In this document: positions 26,750-36,675 of the stretch, one piece after another
Position numbering within the stretch: position 1 is the stretch's first letter
How the letters are laid out: each line of letters starts with the position of its first letter
Source of the DNA: Nitrospira sp.
GTDB taxonomy: Bacteria; Nitrospirota; Nitrospiria; Nitrospirales; Nitrospiraceae
Direction: 5' to 3'
DNA: 36,803 nucleotides
Assembly: GCA_030692565.1 (NCBI GenBank)
Contig: JAUYAO010000007.1
Location: 1 to 36,803, forward strand
Notes under the pieces: model-generated
The model's database searches: none
Seen by the model: only the letters and a program-made list of their open reading frames with translations
Told to the model about the DNA's origin: nothing
Made by a program: the position numbers and the translations under genes

Positions 26750-27448
26750 TTACAGCAGTTCCCGATGAACCTTAACGGGGATTTTGCCTTTGAGCGACTC
26801 CTGAAACGCCACCAGCGCGCGCTGCTGTTTTTGGAAGAGCATATCTTCCAGCACGCGATCCTTTGCGGCGGTGGCTTTCGTGGGGTCAGCGTCCGGCTGC
26901 CTGGTCATCAGGGCCTGTCCTTCGGAGATCTCCGACGGCGTTAAGGCAACGGCATCCCGGACAAACATCCTCGCTTTATTGCCGAGAATTTCTTTGGCCT
27001 GCGCCTCTTCAAAGACTTTGGGGGTGAGATGGTTCGCGGCCAGGAGTCGCTGGTAGAGCTCCGGATCGAATGCCCCGTTCTTTTGAAACTCCGGGACTTG
27101 CACGATCATTTCGCGCAGGTCTCCGTCGGAGACGGTGATGCCCATGTCTTTCGCGGCCATCAGCCAGAGGCGGTTGTCGACGAGTTGTTCGATCACAAAT
27201 TGCTTGATCGTTTCGTCCTTGAACTCTCCCGGCACTTTTTCTTTGTAGAAACGGTACATGTTCTCGTAGGCGCGCCGAAACTCATCGCGCGTGACGGCCA
27301 AATCGCCGACGGTGGCGACGGTGTTTCCCGGCTGGTCCCCGAATCCCCACCAGCCCATGGTAATCACAAAGGCGATGGCCAGGATGCCCATGATTGATTT
27401 CAACAGCCAGGGATGATTGTGCGATGCGTCCCGCATTACCTTGATCAT
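26750..27448 (-). CDS. Membrane-anchored SurA-N domain protein (PpiD-like, no parvulin domain)
   Basis: A 232-residue protein with an N-terminal uncleaved anchor, about residues 14-35 (WLLKSIMGILAIAFVITMGWWGFG). It is followed by a SurA_N-type chaperone domain with VATVGDLAVTRDEFRRAYENMYRFY and VIEQLVDNRLWLMAAKDMGI. PpiD and SurA continue into one or two parvulin isomerase domains; this protein ends about 30 residues after the SurA_N segment and none is visible. The role is probably periplasmic chaperone or scaffold. The start at 27448 is preceded by GAGAGGAT. The frame is open for 22 more codons upstream, but those residues do not resemble the family. Confidence 0.85.
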   Translation of the reverse strand: MIKVMRDASHNHPWLLKSIMGILAIAFVITMGWWGFGDQPGNTVATVGDLAVTRDEFRRAYENMYRFYKEKVPGEFKDETIKQFVIEQLVDNRLWLMAAKDMGITVSDGDLREMIVQVPEFQKNGAFDPELYQRLLAANHLTPKVFEEAQAKEILGNKARMFVRDAVALTPSEISEGQALMTRQPDADPTKATAAKDRVLEDMLFQKQQRALVAFQESLKGKIPVKVHRELL

Positions 27449-27479
27449 GCAAATCCTCTCAGTCGCAAAATGGTTCCGG

Positions 27480-27508
27480 ATTGTACTTGGCGCTGGGGCT
27501 GAAGGCAA
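27480..27508 (-). promoter_or_regulatory. Candidate sigma-70 promoter of the SurA-N protein gene
   Basis: On the minus strand TTGCCT (27508-27503) is followed after exactly 17 nt by TACAAT (27485-27480), with four and five matches to consensus. The start near 27473 gives a 25-nt leader before the ATG at 27448. The position also argues against the longer upstream start. Confidence 0.6.
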
Positions 27509-27687
27509 GATCATGGGCGGCCATCGACCGCGAACGGTCTCGAGAAGGACGATAGGTTCGCGAGGACACGGAGTAGATCAATGGACGAAGCAGTCTCCGT
27601 ATCCGGCCACGTATTATCCCTATTGGCGCCTGCCAGGGTCGTTTCGAAGAAAAATTCGCACAAGTATGAGGAAAGAATGCTGTTTGT

Positions 27688-27716
27688 TTGTGCAAGTTGT
27701 TTGATTTTGTTATACT
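27688..27716 (+). promoter_or_regulatory. Candidate promoter of the RDD protein gene
   Basis: TATACT (27711-27716) is a near-consensus -10, with TTGTGC at 27688-27693 as a poor -35 at 17-nt spacing. The segment 27660-27735 is distinctly AT-rich within this GC-rich window. The rest of the gap from 27449 holds the minus-strand promoter above and a 6-bp inverted repeat ACGGAG/CTCCGT (27568-27573 and 27595-27600). Confidence 0.5.
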
Positions 27717-27741
27717 TTGCTATTAATTAGAAGGAGATTCC

Positions 27742-28200
27742 TTGATAGGGGTAGGGCCAGTTGCGAAGCTCATCGAAGGAGCGGTCTATCCCAAGGCGTA
27801 CGTACTTAATCGGTTTATTGCGAAGCTCATTGATTTGTTCATTGTCGTGGCCGCTGATGAAGTTGCGCCGCCAGTCGGGTTTCTTTCCGGATTGGCCTAC
27901 ATTCTGATTGCGGACGGATTTGCGGGTGGACGAAGTATCGGGAAGCGGCTGGTCGGATTGCAGACCATGCGTCTCGATGTGCGGGAGACGGCCGGATTTC
28001 GAGAATCGATTATTCGGAATGTGCCATGCGGCGTCGCCCAGCTGTTGTTCGCGGTGCCGTATGTCGGATGGATCGGGTCTGTGGCGGTCTTGGCCTTTGA
28101 GAGTGTCTTGATTGTAGGAAATGAGCATGGGCGGCGCCTCGGGGACGAGGTGGCGCGTACCCAGGTACTGGATGCAGGACAGTTGGCGGTACCTGACTAA
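27742..28200 (+). CDS. RDD-type membrane protein
   Basis: A 152-residue protein with three likely membrane segments. The first carries the RDD hallmark R.IAKLIDLFIVV near residues 24-36, and GRSIGKRLVGLQ at about 63-74 is the second conserved block. RDD proteins are membrane proteins, in some cases linked to ion exchange, but this role is not established here. The TTG start at 27742 sits 5 nt after AAGGAGATTCC. It lies between an AT-rich promoter and mreB, with a 61-nt gap to the latter, and may be read into the rod-shape operon. Confidence 0.85.
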   Translation: MIGVGPVAKLIEGAVYPKAYVLNRFIAKLIDLFIVVAADEVAPPVGFLSGLAYILIADGFAGGRSIGKRLVGLQTMRLDVRETAGFRESIIRNVPCGVAQLLFAVPYVGWIGSVAVLAFESVLIVGNEHGRRLGDEVARTQVLDAGQLAVPD

Positions 28201-28246
28201 ATTTATGAATAGCGAGGGACTCGCATAGCGGATAGCGAGTTCATGA

Positions 28247-29311
<1,065 letters not shown>

Positions 29312-29326
29312 GGTTCCCTCCTCCCC

Positions 29327-30205
29327 ATGCGGATGGCCAACTTTCGCTCATCATACGGCGCCCGGCGTCTTGCCCTCGGGGTGTTTCTCTCCGTGCTTCT
29401 CGGCTTCTTCCTGCTGCCTCATCAGCTTCAGACTCTGTTTCAGGAAATCGGCGGACCGGTCGGGTGGGTGCTCAGTTGGCCGATCCGTCTCGTCGCCTCG
29501 GTGCAAGGCGGCATCGGGGAGACCTGGAGCCATTACGTGGCGTTGCAGGACGTGGAAGATGAGAATCGGCAATTGCGGAAAGAGCTTGAGCTGTTGCAGG
29601 GGCAAAATAGTCAGCTGCGGGAGGCCGCGTCGGCGACGGACCGGTTGACGGCCTTGCTTGAATTCAAGGCGCAGGCTCTTCCGACGATGATCGCGGCACA
29701 GGTCATCGGCCGTGATACGGGGAATTGGTATCGGACCATTCTTCTGAATAAGGGAAGCGCTGACGGGATACAAGCGGATATGGGTGTGGTGACGTCTGCC
29801 GGCGTCGTCGGACGAGTGGTCAAAACGACGATGGCGACCGCGGTGGTGCTCTTGGTGTCCGATCCCAATAACGCCATTGCCGGGTTGATTCAGCGAACAC
29901 GAGATGAAGGGATTGTCGAGGGAACGACCCCCGGTCTGGCTCGGCTCAAATATATTCCCTTGCTTTCGAATGTTCGTGCCGGCGATCGCGTGGTGACATC
30001 TGGGTTGGTCGGGGGATTTCCGCGTGGACTCGCCATCGGCACCATTACCACCATCAGCAAAGAGGAAGGCGCCTTGTTTCAATCCGCTGAATTGCGTCCT
30101 GAAGTCGATGTGAATCGAGTCGAAGAAGTCCTGGTCATTCAGTCTCCTTATGTTCCTGGCGAGGACGGAAAGAGCGACGCGCCTCTTCCGAAAACCAAGC
30201 CGTGA
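29327..30205 (+). CDS. mreC: Rod-shape protein MreC
   Basis: A 292-residue bitopic membrane protein. A membrane segment lies at about 14-34, followed by a coiled coil at about 72-105 (VEDENRQLRKELELLQGQN). The double beta-barrel periplasmic domain contains VIGRDTGNWYRTILLNKGSADGI, GVVGRVVKT and SDPNNAIAGLIQRTRDEGIVEG. It links MreB inside to PBP2 and RodA outside. The tail is rich in Pro and charged residues. Its last four bases overlap the mreD start (GTGA). The ATG at 29327 is the first of two close Met codons. Confidence 0.95.
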   Translation: MRMANFRSSYGARRLALGVFLSVLLGFFLLPHQLQTLFQEIGGPVGWVLSWPIRLVASVQGGIGETWSHYVALQDVEDENRQLRKELELLQGQNSQLREAASATDRLTALLEFKAQALPTMIAAQVIGRDTGNWYRTILLNKGSADGIQADMGVVTSAGVVGRVVKTTMATAVVLLVSDPNNAIAGLIQRTRDEGIVEGTTPGLARLKYIPLLSNVRAGDRVVTSGLVGGFPRGLAIGTITTISKEEGALFQSAELRPEVDVNRVEEVLVIQSPYVPGEDGKSDAPLPKTKP

Positions 30206-30702
30206 AGATTGTCGTATATGCTGGTGTCGTCGCTGCCCTGGTGGCGCTGCACACCACCGTGCTTCCCTATGTCAGTGTGTGGGGCGTCAAACCGGATCTC
30301 GGCCTGGTGGCCGTCTGCCTGATCGGCCTCCTGTCAGGCGAGTTGGAGGGGTTGATTGTCGGGCTGTTCGTAGGATGGGCCATGAGTTTGTTTTCCGCTA
30401 CCGACCTTGCGGCAAGCATGGTGGCGAAGGGCAGCGTGGGATTTCTTGCCGGGCTGGCCGGCCGCCAGGTGGCGCAGGTCACCCCCTTGGTGTTGGTCAG
30501 CGGCCTTGTTGTCGCGTCAACCCTTTCGAGTCTGCTGACCATCTGGTCGCTCAAACCGAACGATCAGCAAGATATCTGGTGGATGATTCGCACGATCCTC
30601 ATGCCGCAAGCCTGTTTCGACGCGGTCGTCGGAGGACTGTGTTATTGGCTCATCTGGAGCCGGCTGAATCTTGACCGGCTGGCAGAGGGGCGAGAGTTCT
30701 AG
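30202..30702 (+). CDS. mreD: Rod-shape membrane protein MreD
   Basis: A 166-residue hydrophobic protein with about five membrane segments. The conserved patch VKPDLGLVAVCLIGLLSGELEGLIVGLFVGW is typical of MreD (PDL..., G...G...GF). It completes the MreBCD complex that organises lateral wall synthesis. It begins at a GTG overlapping the mreC stop and is followed after 8 nt by mrdA. Sequence conservation is naturally low in this family; the call also leans on position. Confidence 0.9.
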   Translation: MKIVVYAGVVAALVALHTTVLPYVSVWGVKPDLGLVAVCLIGLLSGELEGLIVGLFVGWAMSLFSATDLAASMVAKGSVGFLAGLAGRQVAQVTPLVLVSGLVVASTLSSLLTIWSLKPNDQQDIWWMIRTILMPQACFDAVVGGLCYWLIWSRLNLDRLAEGREF

Positions 30703-30710
30703 GAGTTACC

Positions 30711-32549
30711 GTGGCGACCAGCAGTACCCATGAGTCTGAGCTTGGAGAATTGCAGCGGCGGCTCATGTTGCTGCGTGTGGGGCTGCTCCTGGTCGTCGGG
30801 CTCCTGGCGGTGCGGTTGTGGCATCTGCAGATACGTGAAGGGCCGTACTACCGCGATCTCTCAGAGAATAATCGCACTCGATCGGTGCTGCTGGAACCGG
30901 CCAGAGGGTTGATTTACGATCGGCATGGGGTGCTGTTGGCGAATAACGTTCCGAGCTTCAGTCTCTATGTCACGCTCGAGGATGTGAAGGATCGGGAGGG
31001 GTTGGTCCAGAATCTGGCGGACTTGCTGGGACTCGACCCGGTCATGATCCGGAAGAAATTGGCCGTGCGAGGCAGCAAGATGCTGCCGAAGAAAATCAAA
31101 GACCGGTTGACCTTGCGTGACGCCACCGTAATCGAATCCCATCGCCTCGATCTCCCGGGTGTGATGATTCAGGTGGAGTCGCAACGGAACTATCCCGGCG
31201 GCATGGCTGCAGCCCATCTCCTCGGGTATGTCGGGGAAATTTCCCCTGAACAACTCGAGAAGCCGGAATTTGCGGATCTCCATCAGGGCAGCGTTGTCGG
31301 GCAGTATGGCGTCGAGAAATCGTTTGACCGGCACGTGCGCGGCCAGGCCGGACAAAAAAGCGTCGAAGTGGATGCGTTGGGACATGAGAAGCGGACGGTG
31401 CAGGTGGATAAGCCCCTCGCCGGAAACGATCTCTATCTCACGATTGATATTAAGTTACAGAAAGTGGCGGAGGACCTGCTGGGGGAAGAATCCGGTGCGA
31501 TTGTCGCCTTGGATCCCACCACCGGGGATGTGTTGGCCATGGCGAGTCGACCGGGCTTCGATCCGAATATTATGTCGCGCGAGCTTACGCCAAAACAGTG
31601 GGTTGAGATCGTCCAGGATGAGAGACGCCCGCTCAACAACCGGGCGTCGCAAGGGCAGTATCCTCCCGGATCCACGTTCAAAGTCCCGATGGCCGTCGCG
31701 GCCCTGGAATCCAATACCATGTCGCCGTCGAGTTCCGTGCTCTGCACGGGCGGGTACCAATTCGGCAAACGCATCTACCACGATTGGAAAGCGACCGGCC
31801 ACGGGTATGTCGATCTTCACAAGGCGCTTGTCCAGTCCTGCGACGTGTATTTTTACACGATCGGGCAACGGATGGGGATCGACACCATGGCGGAGTATGC
31901 CAAGGACTTCGGCCTTGGCCATGAAACCGGCATCGAATTGCCGTCGGAGCGAGTGGGGTCGATCCCGTCCACGGCCTGGAAACTGAAAGTGAAGAAAGAA
32001 GCCTGGCTGCCGGGTGAAACGATTTCAGCCGCGATCGGACAGGGGTATGTCACGGTGACGCCCTTGCAGATGGCCAGCATGATCGGCACCGTGGCCAACG
32101 ACGGCGTGAGTTATCGCCCGCGTCTGGTGCAGGCCATCATGGATCGCACCACCGGAAATTTCCAGGAAATGCCGGCGGTGGCCCGAGGGAAAGCGCATGC
32201 GAAACCGGAAACCTTCCGGATCATTAAAGAGGCATTGGCGGCCGTTGTGACGGAAGGGACGGCGACGCGTGCAAAGTCTTCGATCGTGACGATTGGAGGC
32301 AAAACCGGGACGGCACAAGTCGCGGCCTTGGGGAAAGAGAAGAAGGCGGAGAAAGACATTCCCAAGAAGTTTCGAGATCATGCCTGGTTCGTGGCATTTG
32401 CGCCGGTCGATGCTCCGAAGATTGCCGTGGCGGTGCTGGCGGAACATATGGGGCATGGCGGGTCGGCGGCGGCGCCGCTGGCCAAAGAAGTGATTGAGAC
32501 CTATATGAAGCTGCGCGCTCAAGAGCCGGCGGTTGCCCCGCAATCGTAG
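30711..32549 (+). CDS. mrdA: Penicillin-binding protein 2 (elongation transpeptidase)
   Basis: A 612-residue class B PBP that cross-links peptidoglycan during elongation with RodA. It has a short cytoplasmic tail, an N-terminal anchor at about 20-38, and a dimerisation domain with RGLIYDRHGVLLANNVPSF. The transpeptidase active site is complete: Ser321 in GSTFK, SCD at 376-378 (the SxD form used by PBP2), and Lys531-Thr-Gly in GGKTGTAQ. It starts at a GTG at 30711. A 43-nt gap separates it from rodA. The gene order matches the classic mre-mrd cluster. Confidence 0.97.
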   Translation: MATSSTHESELGELQRRLMLLRVGLLLVVGLLAVRLWHLQIREGPYYRDLSENNRTRSVLLEPARGLIYDRHGVLLANNVPSFSLYVTLEDVKDREGLVQNLADLLGLDPVMIRKKLAVRGSKMLPKKIKDRLTLRDATVIESHRLDLPGVMIQVESQRNYPGGMAAAHLLGYVGEISPEQLEKPEFADLHQGSVVGQYGVEKSFDRHVRGQAGQKSVEVDALGHEKRTVQVDKPLAGNDLYLTIDIKLQKVAEDLLGEESGAIVALDPTTGDVLAMASRPGFDPNIMSRELTPKQWVEIVQDERRPLNNRASQGQYPPGSTFKVPMAVAALESNTMSPSSSVLCTGGYQFGKRIYHDWKATGHGYVDLHKALVQSCDVYFYTIGQRMGIDTMAEYAKDFGLGHETGIELPSERVGSIPSTAWKLKVKKEAWLPGETISAAIGQGYVTVTPLQMASMIGTVANDGVSYRPRLVQAIMDRTTGNFQEMPAVARGKAHAKPETFRIIKEALAAVVTEGTATRAKSSIVTIGGKTGTAQVAALGKEKKAEKDIPKKFRDHAWFVAFAPVDAPKIAVAVLAEHMGHGGSAAAPLAKEVIETYMKLRAQEPAVAPQS

Positions 32550-32592
32550 TGCAGGCGAAGATACGCATGCTGCGTGTGACGTGTGAATTGTT

Positions 32593-33714
32593 ATGATTGA
32601 TCGTCTAACCGACAACCGCGGCCTCGATAGTTTCGACTATCGTTTTCTGGCCTTGGTGCTGGCCATCCTTGGGATCGGCGTCCTGTCGATTCACAGCGTA
32701 ACCCATAGCCAGCAGACCGGCCTCGCGCCCTATTACATCAAGCAGATTGCCTGGATTCTCATGGGTAGCGCGGCTTTCGTGTTCATGCTGGTGTCGGACT
32801 ATCACCGCATTGCCCGGATGGCCTATCCGCTCTACGGAGTCGTGCTGCTCATGCTGGCCTTTGTGCTGCTTGAGGGGCGAACGAGCAAGGGGGCGCAACG
32901 CTGGATTGCGCTCGGCCCGTTCAGTTTTCAGCCGTCGGAATTTGCCAAGCTGGTGTTGATCCTTGTCCTGGCGCACTACTATTCGAAGACCCCTCGGGTC
33001 GGGTGGTTGCAACGGGTGATCATGCCGGGGATGCTGATGTTTCCCGGTCTGGTGTTGATCCTCAAACAGCCTGATTTGGGGAGCGGACTGAGTTTCGTGG
33101 CCGTCTATGCGGCCATGCTTTTGATGGTCGGCGTGCGGTCGAAGGCGCTGGGAGTGATCCTTCTTCTTGTGGTCATGTTGTTCCCGTTTGCCTGGGAAGG
33201 GGTCTGGGGGTCCTTGCATGATTATCAACGACAGCGCATTATGGCCTTCGTTGACCCGGAGTACGATCCGGGAGGGAAGGGCTATCACGCCCTGCAGTCC
33301 AGAATTGCGATCGGATCCGGGGAGCTGATGGGAAAAGGACTCTACGGAGGGACGCAAAGCCAGCTGAAGTTCCTCCCGGAAGGCCATACAGACTTTGTGT
33401 TTGCCGTCTATGCGGAAGAATGGGGATTTCTGGGAGTGTTGCTGTTGTTGGTGCTGTTTGTCGCACTGATCTGGCTCTCTCTGGAGATCGCCTCGAAAGC
33501 GAAAGATCAATTGGGCGCGTTGCTCGCCGCCGGTATTGTCGCCATGTTGTGTTTTTGCGTCGTGGTGAATATCGGGATGACGGCCGGGATGTTTCCGATC
33601 GTCGGGATTCCGCTGCCCCTGATGAGCTACGGAGGCAGCGCGACGGTGATGACCATGGCGTCGTTGGGATTGTTGCTGAACGTCAAACGGAGACGGCTGA
33701 GTTTGTTCTATTGA
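32593..33714 (+). CDS. rodA: Peptidoglycan glycosyltransferase RodA (SEDS family)
   Basis: A 373-residue polytopic membrane enzyme with about ten hydrophobic segments that polymerises glycan strands from lipid II. SEDS motifs are visible: GAQRWIALGPFSFQPSEFAKL near 99-119, KQPDLGSGL near 157-165, and the large loop with GTQSQLKFLPEGHTDFVFAVYAEEWG. The end carries GIPLPLMSYGGSATVMTMASLGLLLNV. It follows mrdA, its partner. The 164 nt to rng are G-rich without recognised signals. Confidence 0.96.
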   Translation: MIDRLTDNRGLDSFDYRFLALVLAILGIGVLSIHSVTHSQQTGLAPYYIKQIAWILMGSAAFVFMLVSDYHRIARMAYPLYGVVLLMLAFVLLEGRTSKGAQRWIALGPFSFQPSEFAKLVLILVLAHYYSKTPRVGWLQRVIMPGMLMFPGLVLILKQPDLGSGLSFVAVYAAMLLMVGVRSKALGVILLLVVMLFPFAWEGVWGSLHDYQRQRIMAFVDPEYDPGGKGYHALQSRIAIGSGELMGKGLYGGTQSQLKFLPEGHTDFVFAVYAEEWGFLGVLLLLVLFVALIWLSLEIASKAKDQLGALLAAGIVAMLCFCVVVNIGMTAGMFPIVGIPLPLMSYGGSATVMTMASLGLLLNVKRRRLSLFY

Positions 33715-33878
33715 GCAGGGATACGGGTGTGAAGCGGTGTGAATGAGTGGAGTGTTCTGAGGCGTGGGATTGAGTCGCTGGAATGTGGCGTGGATGGTGG
33801 ATGTGGCGGACCTGGGCATCGTGCCCGCGTCTGTCGCCCATCGCGTCGTTCTAAGGCTCGCAGACTAAAGGAGTAGTT

Positions 33879-35393
33879 ATGGGAATTGAGATTGCGATTT
33901 CGGTCGCACGGGAAGAAACCCGTGTGGCGGTATTGGACGGCGGTGTGGTCACGGATTTATTCGGGGATCGGGCCAAACACAAGGATTTCGTCGGGAACGT
34001 GTACAAGGGGAAGGTCGCGAAGGTGCTGCCGGGTATGCAAGCGGCGTTTGTGGACATCGGTCTGGAAAAGGCCGCGTTCATGCACGTGTCCGATCTCTCG
34101 GAAGACGCCGAGCCGGGTGACACCCTGGTGGATGCCACCGATGACGATGATGATAAGGATGCGGATATGCTCAGGCCGAAACGCCAGAGCGCCAAGCCCA
34201 TCGAGCAGTTGCTGAGCGAGGGGCAGGAGTTGATGGTCCAGATCTCGAAAGGCCCGATCGGGACGAAGGGTCCGCGGGTGACCACCTATGTCTCGCTCCC
34301 CGGCCGGTACCTGGTCTTCATGCCGAATGTCGAGCATATCGGAGTCTCTCGTCGGATCGCGAAGGACGAGGAGCGCGCCCGATTGAAAGACATCATGCGC
34401 CGGGTCCGCCGCCCAGGGTGCGGCTACATTGTGCGCACCGTAAGTGAAGGCGTCAAAGAGGAAGAACTGAAGTCCGACGTCGACTTTTTGCACGTGCTGT
34501 GGCAAGACATCCTGACCAATCGAGAAAAGCTGGGTGCGCCGGCGTTGTTGCATACGGATTTGAGCCTCAGCTTTCGCGTGGTGCGCGATTTGTTCGGGCG
34601 GAAAGTGGATCGCCTGTGGATCGATTCACGTCAGGAGTATGATGCCGTTCGAGACTTCGTGCAGCGGTTTTCTCCGGAGCAGACCTCCCGCATTCATTTC
34701 TATGACAAGGATGAAAGCCTCTTCGATCATCTGGGCATCGAGCAAGAGATCACTCGCGCGACGAGCCGGAGGGTGTGGCTGAAATCCGGGGGCCACTTGG
34801 TGATCGATCATACCGAGGCCATGACGGTCATCGACGTCAATACGGGGCGGTTTGTCGGCAAGCGCGATCAGGAAGAGACGATTCTTCGCAATAATCTGGA
34901 GGCCGCCAAAGAAGTGGCCTATCAGATGAAGCTGCGCGGGATCGGCGGCATTATCATCGTCGACTTTATCGACATGGAACGGGAAAAGAACCGGGATAAG
35001 GTCTATCACGCGCTGGTGGATGCCATGGCGTCGGACAAAGCGCGAACCAGGATCTCCAGGATTTCGGACCTTGGGCTGATTGAGATTTCCCGTGAACGTG
35101 TCCGCGAAGATCTTCTTCGGTCTTTGTCCGAGCCCTGTCACTACTGCGAAGGTCGCGGCTATACCAAATCTCCGACGACGGTCGCCTACGAGATTTTCCG
35201 GGAGATTCGGAAAATCGGCGAATCGGGAGAGAGTCAGCGGATCGTCATCGGGGCTCATCCCACTGTTGTGGGGCTGCTCCAAGATGAAGAGCGTCAAGGC
35301 CTCGAGATGCTGGAGCGTGAATGTTCGGCGAAGATCATCATCACCCCGGACAGTCAGTTGCATCTTGAACAGTATGACCTCGTCGCTTTGTAG
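33879..35393 (+). CDS. rng: Ribonuclease G (RNase E/G family)
   Basis: A 504-residue endonuclease that matures 16S rRNA and decays mRNA. An S1-like RNA-binding domain is at about 37-125, with GNVYKGKVAKVLPGMQAAFVDIG. The catalytic DNase I-like domain carries Asp319 in VIDVNTGRF and Asp362 in IIIVDFIDM. The zinc link is C420-HY-C423 in CHYCEGRGYTKSP. It lacks the long C-terminal scaffold of RNase E, so RNase G is the better name. An acidic insert, DATDDDDDKDADML (about 87-100), interrupts the S1 domain. It starts at an ATG after AAAGGAGTAGTT. Confidence 0.96.
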   Translation: MGIEIAISVAREETRVAVLDGGVVTDLFGDRAKHKDFVGNVYKGKVAKVLPGMQAAFVDIGLEKAAFMHVSDLSEDAEPGDTLVDATDDDDDKDADMLRPKRQSAKPIEQLLSEGQELMVQISKGPIGTKGPRVTTYVSLPGRYLVFMPNVEHIGVSRRIAKDEERARLKDIMRRVRRPGCGYIVRTVSEGVKEEELKSDVDFLHVLWQDILTNREKLGAPALLHTDLSLSFRVVRDLFGRKVDRLWIDSRQEYDAVRDFVQRFSPEQTSRIHFYDKDESLFDHLGIEQEITRATSRRVWLKSGGHLVIDHTEAMTVIDVNTGRFVGKRDQEETILRNNLEAAKEVAYQMKLRGIGGIIIVDFIDMEREKNRDKVYHALVDAMASDKARTRISRISDLGLIEISRERVREDLLRSLSEPCHYCEGRGYTKSPTTVAYEIFREIRKIGESGESQRIVIGAHPTVVGLLQDEERQGLEMLERECSAKIIITPDSQLHLEQYDLVAL

Positions 35394-35512
35394 GCAGGGC
35401 AGCGGCCTGAGCAATATGCAGTCCTAGTCCGGTCGTGGGGGCAGGGGCGCGCGCGTCCATGCCACGCACGTGCATTCAGCCTCACGCAAGCTCTCCCGCG
35501 CAGGCCCGTCGC

Positions 35513-36631
35513 ATGGATTCCATTCAGCTCACATCCTGGCTGCTTCTCCAGTCGATCGACGGAGTCGGTGACCGCACCGTTCTCAAATTGGTGCAGGCGT
35601 TCGGGACTCCGGCAGGGGTGTTGACCTCCTCCGCTGATGACCTGACACGCGTCGGGTGCAGCGCTGAACTCGCTGAGGTGATTAGGCGGGGAGCCGATCT
35701 CAAGGTCCGTCATCTCATCGATCGCCAAGTGAAGCTGGTTGAGCGGCTTGCGATTCATGTCATCACCCTGACCGATCCCTCGTATCCGAAGCGGCTGAAG
35801 GCGATTCCCGATCCGCCGCCATTGTTGTATTACACGGGTTCGCTCCATGAACAAGATGGGATGGCTCTGGCGATTGTCGGAGGGCGGTCTGCGACCACCG
35901 CGGGGAAGGCCATCACGGAAGAGATTGCCCAGGAGTTAGCCCGAGGCGGCTGGACCATTGTCAGCGGGATGGCGCGGGGAATCGATGCTGCGGCCCATCG
36001 CGGCGCGTTGGCGGGGAAGGGCCGTACCATAGCCGTGCTCGGCTGCGGCGTCGATCAGACCTACCCGCCGGAGCATGATCGGTTGCGGAAAGAGATTGAG
36101 GAACATGGGGCGGTGCTGGCGGAGCTTCCGGTAGGTGCTCCGCCTCAGAGTCATCATTTCCCGAGGCGGAATCGGATCATCAGCGGCCTGTCCGTCGGAG
36201 TGCTCGTGGCGGAGGCGGCGATGAATAGCGGCTCGCTCATTACCGCCAAGCTGGCATTGGAGCAGGGGCGCGATGTGTTTGCCCTTCCGGGGTCTGTCAA
36301 AGAAGCACGATGCCGCGGGTCGAACGGATTGATCAAAGAGGGCGCCCGATTGATCGAGTGCGCAGCGGATATGATCGGGGAGTTGCTGCCGCAAGTGGAG
36401 CCCGCTCTTCGAACCCGGGCGCTGGTGGGAGAGGGAGCGTCATCGGCGCCCGCGGGATTGGGGGCGGACGAACAGCGTGTGTACGAGGTGCTCTCCCACG
36501 AGGCGCAATCGGTTGATGTCGTGATCGAACGGACGGGACTGAGTGCCGCGCAGGTCACTGCGACGATGCTGGCGCTGGAACTTCGCGGCTATGTGCGACA
36601 GCTGCCGGGTCCGCAATATCTGCGCCGCTAA
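35513..36631 (+). CDS. dprA: DNA-processing protein DprA (Smf)
   Basis: A 372-residue protein that binds incoming single-stranded DNA and loads RecA in natural transformation; it is also widespread in non-competent bacteria. Residues 1-70 form the SAM/helix-hairpin-like part with LLLQSIDGVGDRTVLKLVQAFG. The Rossmann core contains AIVGGRSATTAG, TIVSGMARGIDAAAHRGAL, AVLGCGVDQTYPPEH, FPRRNRIISGLS, EAAMNSGSLITAKLALEQGRDVFALPGSV and GSNGLIKEGA. The C-terminal 60 residues are the winged-helix DprA_WH domain. I take the ATG at 35513, which gives the family start; GTG 35435 and ATG 35459 are longer possibilities. topA, its usual neighbour, is not seen. Confidence 0.95.
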   Translation: MDSIQLTSWLLLQSIDGVGDRTVLKLVQAFGTPAGVLTSSADDLTRVGCSAELAEVIRRGADLKVRHLIDRQVKLVERLAIHVITLTDPSYPKRLKAIPDPPPLLYYTGSLHEQDGMALAIVGGRSATTAGKAITEEIAQELARGGWTIVSGMARGIDAAAHRGALAGKGRTIAVLGCGVDQTYPPEHDRLRKEIEEHGAVLAELPVGAPPQSHHFPRRNRIISGLSVGVLVAEAAMNSGSLITAKLALEQGRDVFALPGSVKEARCRGSNGLIKEGARLIECAADMIGELLPQVEPALRTRALVGEGASSAPAGLGADEQRVYEVLSHEAQSVDVVIERTGLSAAQVTATMLALELRGYVRQLPGPQYLRR

Positions 36632-36675
36632 CCTGTGGGCGAGTGTATTCCAGTTGCAGGATGTGTAATACCACA

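Noticed and set aside
32605-33819. A 404-codon open frame on the minus strand opposite rodA
   Set aside because: It is rich in His, Gln and Arg and has no domain pattern, as expected for the antisense of a GC-rich hydrophobic gene. rodA has full SEDS motifs.
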